From NCBI GenBank assembly GCA_039029915.1, contig JBCCFD010000467.1:1-6183 (forward strand): 6,183 nucleotides of DNA. Direction: 5' to 3'. This document shows positions 1 to 6,183 of this stretch, one piece after another. The position numbers and the translations under genes were made by a program. How positions within the stretch are numbered: position 1 is the first letter of the stretch; each line of letters begins with the position of its first letter. Origin of the DNA: QQUD01 sp039029915. GTDB lineage: Bacteria > Chloroflexota > Anaerolineae > Promineifilales > Promineifilaceae. Under the pieces are notes generated by a model that searched no databases, was not told the origin of the DNA, and worked only from the letters and a program-made list of their open reading frames with translations.

Positions 1-186
1 ATCAGAAGCAATGCTCGGTCCTATCACGCGTAGGCATTCGATAATATGATGGAAGCATTCTTCAACTAGATGCAAATTCTTATACGGCCGTAAACGCCAC
101 AAAAAGCCTTCTTCCACGCGTGAACCATTTAATTCTCCGCGTCCCGCATGATATCCTAACTCTCTCTTTGCCGTCTCCAGATCCAT
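1..186 (-). CDS. Unidentified protein, N-terminal 62 residues only (runs off window)
   Basis: An open frame begins at the ATG at 184-186 and stays open to the window edge, so only the first 62 residues are visible. It starts 8 bp after the stop codon of the HDAC-like gene, in the same direction, which fits a translationally coupled operon member. The peptide begins MDLETAKRELGYHAGRGELN and continues with GFLWRLRPY and a His/Cys-containing segment (EECFHHIIECLRV) that looks helical. I do not recognise the family. No Shine-Dalgarno sequence is visible; GTG at 190-192 and TTG at 196-198 are in-frame alternative starts, the latter overlapping the upstream gene, before a stop at 202-204. The frame contains one copy of the ACGGCCGT palindrome, read as part of Arg-Pro-Tyr. 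It is short, so a chance open frame is possible, but position, strand and spacing favour a real gene. Confidence 0.6.
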   Translation of the reverse strand, partial: MDLETAKRELGYHAGRGELNGSRVEEGFLWRLRPYKNLHLVEECFHHIIECLRVIGPSIASD

Positions 187-194
187 TTTCACAT

Positions 195-1199
195 TCAAAA
201 TTTAGCCAATACTTCTACATGACTCAGGGCCGCATCAATCGTTACAGGAAGAGTATAGCCACCACCATGCACAGATAAGACAGGGCATCCCGCCTTTTTT
301 GACAATTCTAAAACGATTCGCGTCAAAAATTGATAATCTTCATTATCCCAATTCATGACACCTCTACCCTGATCGTTAATATGTGCATCATATCCTGAAA
401 AAATAAAAATATAGTCTGGTAACCAAGGCACATTTTCTATGGCTTCTTCAAATTTTCTAACGCTATCCTTCGCCCGATAAAACTCGCCGTCTAAATTCAT
501 ATGTTCAAAAAAATCGTCGTCAAACGCATCAGCCAAAATGGGAATATTGCAGTGGCCTATCGACTGGCCAGATTCAGTTGTTGCCATGCGCAATCCCTTT
601 GATACGGTCATGTACAAATCAGCAATGCTGTGAATGCTAAGGCAATATACAGTTTTATCGTTTGCAAAAATCGATTGAGTTCCATCCCCGTGATGCAGGT
701 CCCAATCAACGATTAAAATTTTTTCAAACCCTAATTCCTGAGCGTACCGAGCCGCCACAGCCTGTGGGTTTAGAATGCAATACCCGTGCCCCGTTTCACG
801 AAAAGCATGGTGTCCACCTAAACTAAAGCAATAAGCCCGCTCAACCAGCCCGCTCTTGGCCTTTTCAACGGCTTCATACATACCCCCTAAGCTAAATTCA
901 TACCCCGGCAAGCAATAAGCCAAGCCATCACATCCTATCCCTAACTCTAAAGACTCATCAACAATCACATCTTGCGACAACCATCTTAATTTATCTACAT
1001 ATGCTTTGGAATGAATTCGATAATATTCATTAGAGTTTACCTGTCTAACAGATAATGATGGATAATTTTGAAGCAACCGCTCAAGCTCATGTTGAACCTG
1101 ACTGAAGTAGGGCCACGAGTACCCAGTAAACGCAATTTCTTCCGCTGGTTTACTGGTTAGCACTGTTTGCCGATGAAGATATGTTGCGAATTGAGTCAT
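195..1199 (-). CDS. Histone deacetylase-family zinc-dependent amidohydrolase
   Basis: This 334-residue protein belongs to the arginase/deacetylase fold (HDAC, acetoin utilisation protein AcuC, acetylpolyamine amidohydrolase). Such enzymes hydrolyse acetyl-amide bonds with a single zinc ion, usually in the cytoplasm. The active-site signatures are present in order: the His-His pair at 130-131 (GGHHAF), GHGYCILN at 137-144, DWDLHHGDGT at 165-174 with probable zinc ligands Asp167 and His169, FSGYDAH with the third ligand Asp271, and HGGGYT with catalytic-type Tyr315. It therefore looks active. The N-terminus is divergent: the usual GHPE-type segment is not seen, and the PGTG loop region after LSIH (residue 190) is replaced. 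The ATG at 1197-1199 is the first plausible start, but no ribosome binding site precedes it. The gene is locally AT-rich compared with the carboxylase upstream. Substrate cannot be deduced; polyamines, acetylated small molecules and proteins are all possible. Confidence 0.88.
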   Translation of the reverse strand: MTQFATYLHRQTVLTSKPAEEIAFTGYSWPYFSQVQHELERLLQNYPSLSVRQVNSNEYYRIHSKAYVDKLRWLSQDVIVDESLELGIGCDGLAYCLPGYEFSLGGMYEAVEKAKSGLVERAYCFSLGGHHAFRETGHGYCILNPQAVAARYAQELGFEKILIVDWDLHHGDGTQSIFANDKTVYCLSIHSIADLYMTVSKGLRMATTESGQSIGHCNIPILADAFDDDFFEHMNLDGEFYRAKDSVRKFEEAIENVPWLPDYIFIFSGYDAHINDQGRGVMNWDNEDYQFLTRIVLELSKKAGCPVLSVHGGGYTLPVTIDAALSHVEVLAKF

Positions 1200-1209
1200 T
1201 ATGAATAAA

Positions 1210-1240
1210 GAGGCGCAACCGCAGCGGCGTCCCTACGGTT
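1210..1240 (-). repeat. Imperfect GC-rich inverted repeat between two genes
   Basis: The 41-bp gap between the nitronate monooxygenase stop and the HDAC-like start is almost filled by a GC-rich imperfect palindrome. On the minus strand GGGACGC (1233-1227) can pair with GCGCCTC (1216-1210), with one G-T pair and one mismatch, around a loop containing CGCTGCG. A competing stem is AACCG (1240-1236) with CGGTT (1221-1217). TTTATT follows immediately, which is too weak a U-tract for a confident terminator. It could be a degraded copy of a dispersed intergenic palindrome, an attenuator, or an mRNA processing site. Confidence 0.45.
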
Positions 1241-2359
1241 TTATAAAGATTGCAATATCCCTTTGTCTAAAATATCTGTAGCGTGGGCGGCAAGCGCATG
1301 AACGACGTCAGCGGCTGGGCGAATCTCCTTAATCATCCCGACCCCTTGACCAGCCACACCAGGGTTCACATCAACGCGTCCTTGTTCATCTGCGGCCCGC
1401 ATAATGCGATCGGTCATCGTTAACTGCTGATGCATCGGCAGAACGGGTAAGCCAGATTTCTCAGCCTCTTCCAAAAAGAGACCTTTGATCACGCGCGCCC
1501 GCTTCCCAGAATAATATTTTGAAAGACCCGTTCCCGTCTCTTTCGTGCGAAGCAGCATCTCTTTTTGGCCTTTTGTGATGCGCGCTTCGTGCGTTGCTAG
1601 AAAAGCACTGCCGCACCAGACGCCCTGAGCACCAAGCGCCATGGCGGCCACCATTTGCCGACCATCCATGATTGAACCAGCCCCCAGCACGGGGATTTTC
1701 CCCTGAACCTCGTCCACAACCTGCGGAATAAGGGCCATCGTGCCAACAATTGAGTTGTGGCCACCGCCGTCGTGTCCTTGGGCCACGACAAAATCAACGC
1801 CGCTGGCTAACGATTTTTGAGCATGGCGCACGGCACCCACCACCACGCCTACTTTCATATCTAAATTCAGCTCTTTAGCGCGCGTGATCAGATAACCGGG
1901 GTCGCCAATGCCAGCGACATAAACCGGCACATTCATATCAAGAACCATTTCAAGCTGTTCTTTGATAAAGACGGGGTCGAAAATGGGGATATCGGCTTCG
2001 GGTAAATCACCGAGATCGTATTTTTCGGCAAACTGCTCGACAAATGCGGCGTGTTCGTCAGGGATATTCACATCTAGCTTGATGGGGTTTTCTAGGTTGC
2101 CTTGCGTCACGCTAAAGGGAATCAGCGTATCAACCCCAAACGGTTTGTCCGTCATTTCGCGAATTTGCAATATCCAGCGGCGCAGCTCTTCGGGCGGCAC
2201 GAAAGCGCCGCCTACCACACCAAGTCCGCCTGCTTCTGAAACAGCCGCCGCTAGCTCTGGTCCCGCTGGAGAGACAATGCCACCCATCCCCGCAGAAAAA
2301 ATTGGATATTGGATGCCAAACATGTCGCAGATTGGCGTGTGTAATTTTGATTGACTCAT
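1241..2359 (-). CDS. Nitronate monooxygenase-family FMN-dependent oxidoreductase
   Basis: This 372-residue protein is a TIM-barrel flavoprotein of the nitronate monooxygenase (formerly 2-nitropropane dioxygenase) family, whose members oxidise alkyl nitronates using FMN and oxygen. The N-terminus has the family's flavin-binding opening (PIFSAGMGGIVSP, 19-31, then AGGLGVVGG, 43-51). Residues 192-201 read VAQGHDGGGH; His201 sits where the catalytic base of class I enzymes is found. The phosphate-binding loops follow as GAGSIMDGRQ (226-235) and LGAQGVWCGSAFLATHEA (242-259). The C-terminus carries AGQGVGMIKEI (336-346). Length is somewhat above that of the related enoyl-ACP reductase FabK (about 315), partly because of a charged segment around residues 85-135. 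Many family members have unknown natural substrates, so the specific reaction is uncertain. The ATG start is supported by a strong ribosome binding site, and the gene begins 21 bp after the glycosyltransferase stop. Confidence 0.9.
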   Translation of the reverse strand: MSQSKLHTPICDMFGIQYPIFSAGMGGIVSPAGPELAAAVSEAGGLGVVGGAFVPPEELRRWILQIREMTDKPFGVDTLIPFSVTQGNLENPIKLDVNIPDEHAAFVEQFAEKYDLGDLPEADIPIFDPVFIKEQLEMVLDMNVPVYVAGIGDPGYLITRAKELNLDMKVGVVVGAVRHAQKSLASGVDFVVAQGHDGGGHNSIVGTMALIPQVVDEVQGKIPVLGAGSIMDGRQMVAAMALGAQGVWCGSAFLATHEARITKGQKEMLLRTKETGTGLSKYYSGKRARVIKGLFLEEAEKSGLPVLPMHQQLTMTDRIMRAADEQGRVDVNPGVAGQGVGMIKEIRPAADVVHALAAHATDILDKGILQSL

Positions 2360-2363
2360 TGCT

Positions 2364-2369
2364 CCTCCT
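2364..2369 (-). promoter_or_regulatory. Strong Shine-Dalgarno site for the NMO-family gene
   Basis: The minus strand reads AGGAGG here, inside GAGAGGAGGAGCA and four bases before the ATG at 2357-2359. It is the only strong ribosome binding site in the window and fixes the start of the NMO-family gene. The four-base spacing to the core is a little short, but the purine-rich tract allows other pairing registers. Confidence 0.85.
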
Positions 2370-2380
2370 CTCGGACAATG

Positions 2381-4465
2381 TTAATTGGATGATAGGATGA
2401 TTGGACCGGCCAACAAAAGACGGCCGTTTTCCAACCCCTCTCCGTCATTATCAACCACATCAAGACGGTTAAAACGTTCGCTGTGATATAAGCCAATAGC
2501 GAATTGATATTCTCCTTCAGGCGTGTCTGAGTCCACCACAAGGAGATGTTCGTCTTTTATCACATCACCTGAATCCCAGAGATATGTCGGATACCGTCCA
2601 TCATTAGGTGGGCCATCGTGCTGACCATAAATCTTATCTGTTTCATCAGTCAAATGTGTGAAGACTGTGAAATTATTTTCTACAGGGTTCTCTAAACGCC
2701 ACGGTTCTGTCATTTCCCAAAACAAAGTTAGCTTAACCGATTCCCCCGGCATGACTTGAGCGGGTTCAAAACGGTACCCCAGAAGCCCAATTTGCTTGCC
2801 ATAGAGAGCATTAACGGCCGTACTGTTGGCCACATCAGCCGGCTCCGGCATTGTTTTATACACCCAGACAAACGGTACATTGCCAGACTCCACGACAAAT
2901 TTAGGCTCTTCATACTGGTACCGCTCCCAGCTATCTAGCCACTCCTCAGAACTCATCCCTCGAATGGTCCAGTTTCTTGAGAAAACGAGATAGTCTAAGT
3001 CTTGGTCAAGCATCGTGGTGGCGCGGCCCACAAAGTAAGGTCGAAATGATTCATTAATTTGAGCACCAACCGATAACAGCTGCGCATTGGGCAAGCCGTT
3101 CAGATAATCGGCCGCCAAGTCTAACCCTTCGCCCTGTTCTTGACCCGCAACAATATTTTCACCAAGGATTAAATTTCCTGAGCCAAGGAAAAAATTATAG
3201 TGTGTGCCGTAGTAAGGATGAAGCGAAAAAGAGAGCGTGGCTAAAAACAGCACGGTCACCATAAAACCGCTTTGGCGTTGGAATCGGCTAATCTTAGAAA
3301 ACGTACGAAACAAACTGACTGACCCAATCCCCGCAAATAAGATTATAAACTGGTGGGCTGGCAAGACATACCGCATAAACTTTTTTGAACCGAGCGTCAT
3401 TTGAAGCGTAAAAAACAGTGCAAATAACAGAAATAAAAGAAGCATGAGGCGATACGGCCGTTTTATTTCAGGGCGAAGCAAGGCCAACACACCGCCGATC
3501 ATCATGACATACACGACCTCATTCATTTTGACAGCAATATTCACGGGATAAAACCACCAGCCTGGGTCTTCCTCAAACACCATATTTAAGAACACAATCG
3601 GATTAGGATGGGCATTCTGAACATGACTAAAACTGCCGGACATAATCAAAGAAAGCGTAGACCCTGGGGCTATCCACAAAGACGGTGTCAGAATGAAGCT
3701 CGTCAAGAGCAGCGGTATAAGCCAAAAAAACAAGGATTTAAAAAATAGGGGGATGCTACCCCGCGATGACTGAACCGTAAACGGCGGACACCCAGCCCGC
3801 CAAAGCGTGTAAAAACGCCAGCTAATAACGGCAAGCCCAAAATAAGGTAAGATAAAAATACCAGGCGTTTTCGTGATGATGCCCAACCCGCCAAATACAC
3901 CAGAGAGCATCAGCAGCTGCCGGTCATCCTGGCCTTCTTTCAACCAGACCAACAGCATTAGAGCCGAGACCATCATTAAGACGCTCATCAACGCATCAAC
4001 GTGCACTGTTTTAGAAATCGAAATGTGAAACGGATCAACTGCCAAAAGCAGCGACCCTATCATCGCCGCAAACGGGTCAAAGAGGCGTTTTAATAAAAAA
4101 AACGTTATTACAATTGTTAAAGAAATGACGAGTGCTAAAGAAAAAATCTCCCACTCTAATTGTCTAATATATGCTTGGTCAAAGTAGGCTCCGTCCAACC
4201 ATAAATTTCCAACCCACTGGGTTAGCCCAACAATCCACATGGTCAAAACACCCGGATGGGAGGATTGAACCGTACTTTCGAATACCCCTTGCGTTAAATT
4301 CTCAATAAAAATCTGGCCTCGCTCGTGCCAAACTGGAGAACGAGAAACTGGATAAATAGCCCTTGGCAAAAAAGAAACAATGAACAGGACGAAACCAAAT
4401 AACCAGAAAAGGAGATTCGAATTTGTTTCCACTTTCCTCTGAACTACAAATATTTGATTAGCCAT
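2381..4465 (-). CDS. GT39-like integral membrane glycosyltransferase with C-terminal beta-rich domain
   Basis: This protein has about 694 residues. A TTG two codons further out, at 4469-4471, would give 696; the numbers below use 696. It resembles the GT39/ArnT/PMT group, which transfers sugars from polyprenyl-phosphate donors on the outer face of the membrane. Hydrophobic helices lie near 20-42, 108-128, 135-148, 157-176, 188-217, 244-268, 317-335, 340-360, 367-388 and 402-418. The first outer loop has PVWHERG and SSHPGVLTMW (70-79); ITKTPGIF follows at 199-206. After the membrane part come GEGLDLAADYLN (447-458) and a soluble domain at about 560-690 with FTVFTHLTDE, QHDGPPNDGRYPT and GEYQFAIGLY, probably a beta-sandwich outside the cell. 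I associate this architecture with Chloroflexota. The acidic Asp-Glu pair I expect before the first-loop PxW motif reads Arg44-Ser45. ATG at 4463-4465 was preferred over TTG, but neither has a clear ribosome binding site. Acceptor and sugar are unknown. Confidence 0.85.
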   Translation of the reverse strand: MANQIFVVQRKVETNSNLLFWLFGFVLFIVSFLPRAIYPVSRSPVWHERGQIFIENLTQGVFESTVQSSHPGVLTMWIVGLTQWVGNLWLDGAYFDQAYIRQLEWEIFSLALVISLTIVITFFLLKRLFDPFAAMIGSLLLAVDPFHISISKTVHVDALMSVLMMVSALMLLVWLKEGQDDRQLLMLSGVFGGLGIITKTPGIFILPYFGLAVISWRFYTLWRAGCPPFTVQSSRGSIPLFFKSLFFWLIPLLLTSFILTPSLWIAPGSTLSLIMSGSFSHVQNAHPNPIVFLNMVFEEDPGWWFYPVNIAVKMNEVVYVMMIGGVLALLRPEIKRPYRLMLLLFLLFALFFTLQMTLGSKKFMRYVLPAHQFIILFAGIGSVSLFRTFSKISRFQRQSGFMVTVLFLATLSFSLHPYYGTHYNFFLGSGNLILGENIVAGQEQGEGLDLAADYLNGLPNAQLLSVGAQINESFRPYFVGRATTMLDQDLDYLVFSRNWTIRGMSSEEWLDSWERYQYEEPKFVVESGNVPFVWVYKTMPEPADVANSTAVNALYGKQIGLLGYRFEPAQVMPGESVKLTLFWEMTEPWRLENPVENNFTVFTHLTDETDKIYGQHDGPPNDGRYPTYLWDSGDVIKDEHLLVVDSDTPEGEYQFAIGLYHSERFNRLDVVDNDGEGLENGRLLLAGPIILSSN

Positions 4466-4494
4466 AGACAAAAATTTAACATAGGGTTGGTCGT

Positions 4495-6183
4495 CTATCC
4501 AACGATTATCATCAACTCCTTCTTTTGCATTTGCTGACCTTGAGATACCAGAATTTTTTGGACAGTGCCATCTATTGGGGCTAGGATCGTGTGCTCCATT
4601 TTCATTGCTTCCAAAATAAGCAAGGTTTGCCCTTTTTGCACCGTATCCCCTTCTGCCACATCAACGCGCATGACAGCACCCGGCATCGGCGCTGTAATCT
4701 GGCCGCTTGAGGCTGAATCGGCATTTTCCGGTGGGGTATGAAGTGAATTTTCAAACGTTATCGTGGCTTCCCCATACTGTAACCACAGGACCCCATCTCG
4801 ATCGAATGCGTAAAGAAAGCTATCGCGCAGCCCATTCTTCTCAAAGGTGAGACGATTTTCTGTTTGGCTCACCACCTGTAAGTGAATCGGTTCATCAGCA
4901 ACGGTTTGATAGCTGTTACTGCCAACGGTCGTTAATGCCACAACCCGCTCACCAAAACGACACCGATACGGTCGCCCTTGCCAATTTCGCAGGGCGCCAG
5001 CGTGATCTTTTGCGTTTTGAAGATAAAAAGCCAGCGTGGCTAAGGCGTCCAACAGCGCAGCAGAAGCCACTTCCTCTGCCTTCTGCGCCATATCCCCAAT
5101 AAAGCTGGTGGTGGCTTCACCAGCAACAAACGTCGGATGAACGGTTGTTTCCAGCAAAAAGGCGCGATTGGTGATGACCCCAAATACGGCCGTGTTTTTC
5201 AACGCCCTTGCGAGCCGCCTTCTGGCAACCTCGCGCGTTTCACCAGAGCAAATAATTTTTGCCACCATCGCATCATAAAACGGCGTAATTTCCAAACCAG
5301 ACCTTAAGCCGTGATCCACCCGCACCCCATCCCCTGTTGGCGGCTGCCAGTGGTGCACAACGCCCGTGCTCGGTAAAAATTGATTGCTAGCGTCTTCCGC
5401 ATACAGCCGCACTTCAATGGCGTGACCGTTAAGATCAACCTGCGCTTGGGTTAACGGCAACGGCTGACCTTCGGCCACCAGCAGCTGCCACGCCACTAAA
5501 TCTTGCCCCGTGATGATTTCAGTAACGGGATGCTCAACCTGCAAGCGGGTATTCATTTCAATAAAGTAAAAATCACCGACGTCATCAAGCAAAAACTCAA
5601 CGGTGCCAGCTCCGATGTAGTCGACAGCTTTCGCCGTTAAGACGGCCGCCTCACCCAATTTTTGACGCAATTCAGGCGCGACAGCAGGGCTTGGCGCTTC
5701 TTCAACCACCTTTTGGTGCCGTCGCTGAATGGAACAATCCCGTTCCCCCAAATGGATCACATTGCCGTGCTGATCACCAAACACCTGTACTTCAATGTGA
5801 CGCGGATTCACGATCGCTTTTTCCAGCAAAAGCTCGGGCGACCCAAACGCTTTTTCAGCTTCAGAACGGGCCGACGTTAAGGCGGCTTCTAGGTCATCAA
5901 GGCTAGCTACAAGCCGCATACCGCGCCCGCCGCCGCCTGCCGCCGCCTTCACCATAACCGGGAAGCCAACCTGCTCTGCGGCTGTGGCAAAAGCGCCATC
6001 TGATTGATCGTCACCCGAATAACCTGGAATGGTAGGAACGGCCGTATCGGCAATCGCAGCCTTCGCCGCCGCCTTGTTCCCCATTGTTGCCATCGACGCT
6101 GGGCTCGGTCCGATCCAAGTCAGGCCTGCTGCGAGCACCCGTTCAGCAAAAATGTGGTTTTCAGACAAAAACCCGTACCCGGG
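4495..6183 (-). CDS. Acyl-CoA carboxylase biotin carboxylase/biotin carrier subunit, 5' end missing
   Basis: This is the alpha subunit of an acetyl-, propionyl- or methylcrotonyl-CoA carboxylase. It carboxylates biotin with ATP and bicarbonate and carries the carboxyl group to a separate carboxyltransferase. The frame stays open to the window edge: its first visible residues, PGYGFLSEN, are an internal biotin carboxylase motif, so roughly 75-80 residues are missing. A TTG at 6166-6168 is the Leu of that motif, not a start. Counting the first visible Pro as 1, the ATP-grasp loop GGGGRGM is at 83-89 with Lys79 before it. ERDCSIQRRHQK is at 147-158, and the catalytic residues Glu196, Glu209, Arg213, Glu217 and Arg288 (by E. 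coli AccC comparison) are all present. A linking region at about 365-490 precedes a biotinyl domain ending the protein, with EAMKMEH carrying the biotinylated Lys528 (codon 4600-4602). The fused layout matches PccA/MccA/AccA3-type subunits; acyl specificity cannot be read from this subunit. Confidence 0.95.
   Translation of the reverse strand, partial: PGYGFLSENHIFAERVLAAGLTWIGPSPASMATMGNKAAAKAAIADTAVPTIPGYSGDDQSDGAFATAAEQVGFPVMVKAAAGGGGRGMRLVASLDDLEAALTSARSEAEKAFGSPELLLEKAIVNPRHIEVQVFGDQHGNVIHLGERDCSIQRRHQKVVEEAPSPAVAPELRQKLGEAAVLTAKAVDYIGAGTVEFLLDDVGDFYFIEMNTRLQVEHPVTEIITGQDLVAWQLLVAEGQPLPLTQAQVDLNGHAIEVRLYAEDASNQFLPSTGVVHHWQPPTGDGVRVDHGLRSGLEITPFYDAMVAKIICSGETREVARRRLARALKNTAVFGVITNRAFLLETTVHPTFVAGEATTSFIGDMAQKAEEVASAALLDALATLAFYLQNAKDHAGALRNWQGRPYRCRFGERVVALTTVGSNSYQTVADEPIHLQVVSQTENRLTFEKNGLRDSFLYAFDRDGVLWLQYGEATITFENSLHTPPENADSASSGQITAPMPGAVMRVDVAEGDTVQKGQTLLILEAMKMEHTILAPIDGTVQKILVSQGQQMQKKELMIIVG

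Larger units (their letters stand above)
84..6045. repeat. Iterated 8-bp palindrome ACGGCCGT, six dispersed copies
   Basis: Perfect copies lie at 84-91, 2420-2427, 2814-2821, 3454-3461, 5186-5193 and 6038-6045. One near copy, ACGGCCGC, is at 5642-5649, and the CGGCCG core alone occurs again near 3109-3114. All are inside coding sequence: one in the partial gene at the low edge, three in the glycosyltransferase and two in the carboxylase. None falls in the HDAC-like or NMO-family genes. Codon phase varies: Thr-Ala-Val in three copies, Arg-Pro-Tyr in two, and Asn-Gly-Arg in one. Shared protein motifs therefore do not explain them. The coordinates given span the first to last copy. Confidence 0.8.

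Noticed and set aside
1200..1205. A CATAAT box just before the HDAC-like start as a -10 promoter element
   Set aside because: It overlaps the start codon, has no -35 box at proper spacing, and such a hexamer is common by chance.
1206..1233. Rho-independent terminator after the NMO-family gene
   Set aside because: The stem has a mismatch and a wobble pair, and the following tract is only TTTATT, so termination is not supported.
1250..2175. An 11-bp direct repeat TTGCAATATCC at 1250-1260 and 2165-2175
   Set aside because: Both copies lie in the NMO-family coding region, where the shared bases read Ile-Leu-Gln; two isolated copies are weak evidence for an element.
1962..2354. A 130-codon open frame on the plus strand
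   Set aside because: It lies wholly opposite the NMO-family gene, is Ser/Pro-rich and low in complexity, shows no known motif, and the minus-strand frame carries clear family signatures.
1241..2359. Enoyl-ACP reductase FabK as the identity of the NMO-family gene
   Set aside because: The folds are related, but the length, the GGGH segment and the C-terminal AGQGVGMI pattern fit the NMO family better; FabK remains a minor alternative.
2756..2938. A 60-codon plus-strand open frame and a 61-codon minus-strand frame overlapping it
   Set aside because: Both overlap the soluble domain of the glycosyltransferase in other frames, with no motif or start signal.
5662..5906. Two overlapping plus-strand open frames of about 70 codons
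   Set aside because: Both are antisense to the most conserved ATP-grasp part of the carboxylase and have no recognisable content.
6166..6168. TTG as a start codon for the carboxylase
   Set aside because: It encodes the Leu within the conserved PGYGFLSEN motif, and the frame continues open to the window edge, so the true start is outside.

Overview
The window is a tightly packed run of five genes, all on the minus strand, so transcription runs from high to low coordinates. The order is: an acyl-CoA carboxylase biotin-carrying subunit (5' end cut off by the window edge), a GT39-type membrane glycosyltransferase, a nitronate monooxygenase-family flavoprotein, a histone-deacetylase-family zinc hydrolase, and the start of an unidentified gene that runs off the low-coordinate edge. 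Gaps between genes are about 29, 21, 41 and 8 bp, which suggests one transcription unit, although no promoter or convincing terminator is visible. No stretch of 300 bp lacks a gene.

The best clue to the organism is the glycosyltransferase. It combines a GT39-like membrane core (an HPGV..MW loop, then a GEGLDLAADYLN segment) with a soluble C-terminal beta-rich domain (FTVFTHL..., QHDGPP.DGRYPT..W..GD). I associate this architecture with Chloroflexota, mainly Anaerolineae/Ardenticatenia-like lineages. This assignment is recalled from family knowledge and was not searched. The other genes are compatible with it but not diagnostic.

Working together: the carboxylase subunit would supply carboxybiotin for an acetyl-, propionyl- or methylcrotonyl-CoA carboxylase, and its carboxyltransferase partner is probably encoded upstream outside the window. 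The NMO-family enzyme is a flavin oxidoreductase of uncertain natural substrate. The glycosyltransferase would use a lipid-linked sugar at the membrane, and the HDAC-like enzyme would remove acetyl groups from a small molecule or protein. I see no obvious single pathway joining them; the cluster looks like co-transcribed housekeeping and accessory metabolism. No defence system, CRISPR array, RNA gene or mobile element is visible.

The most unusual signal is at the DNA level. The 8-bp palindrome ACGGCCGT occurs six times in 6.2 kb, where chance predicts about 0.1. The copies lie in four spaced-out parts of the window and are read in different codon phases. This resembles a genome-wide iterated palindrome such as HIP1 of cyanobacteria.
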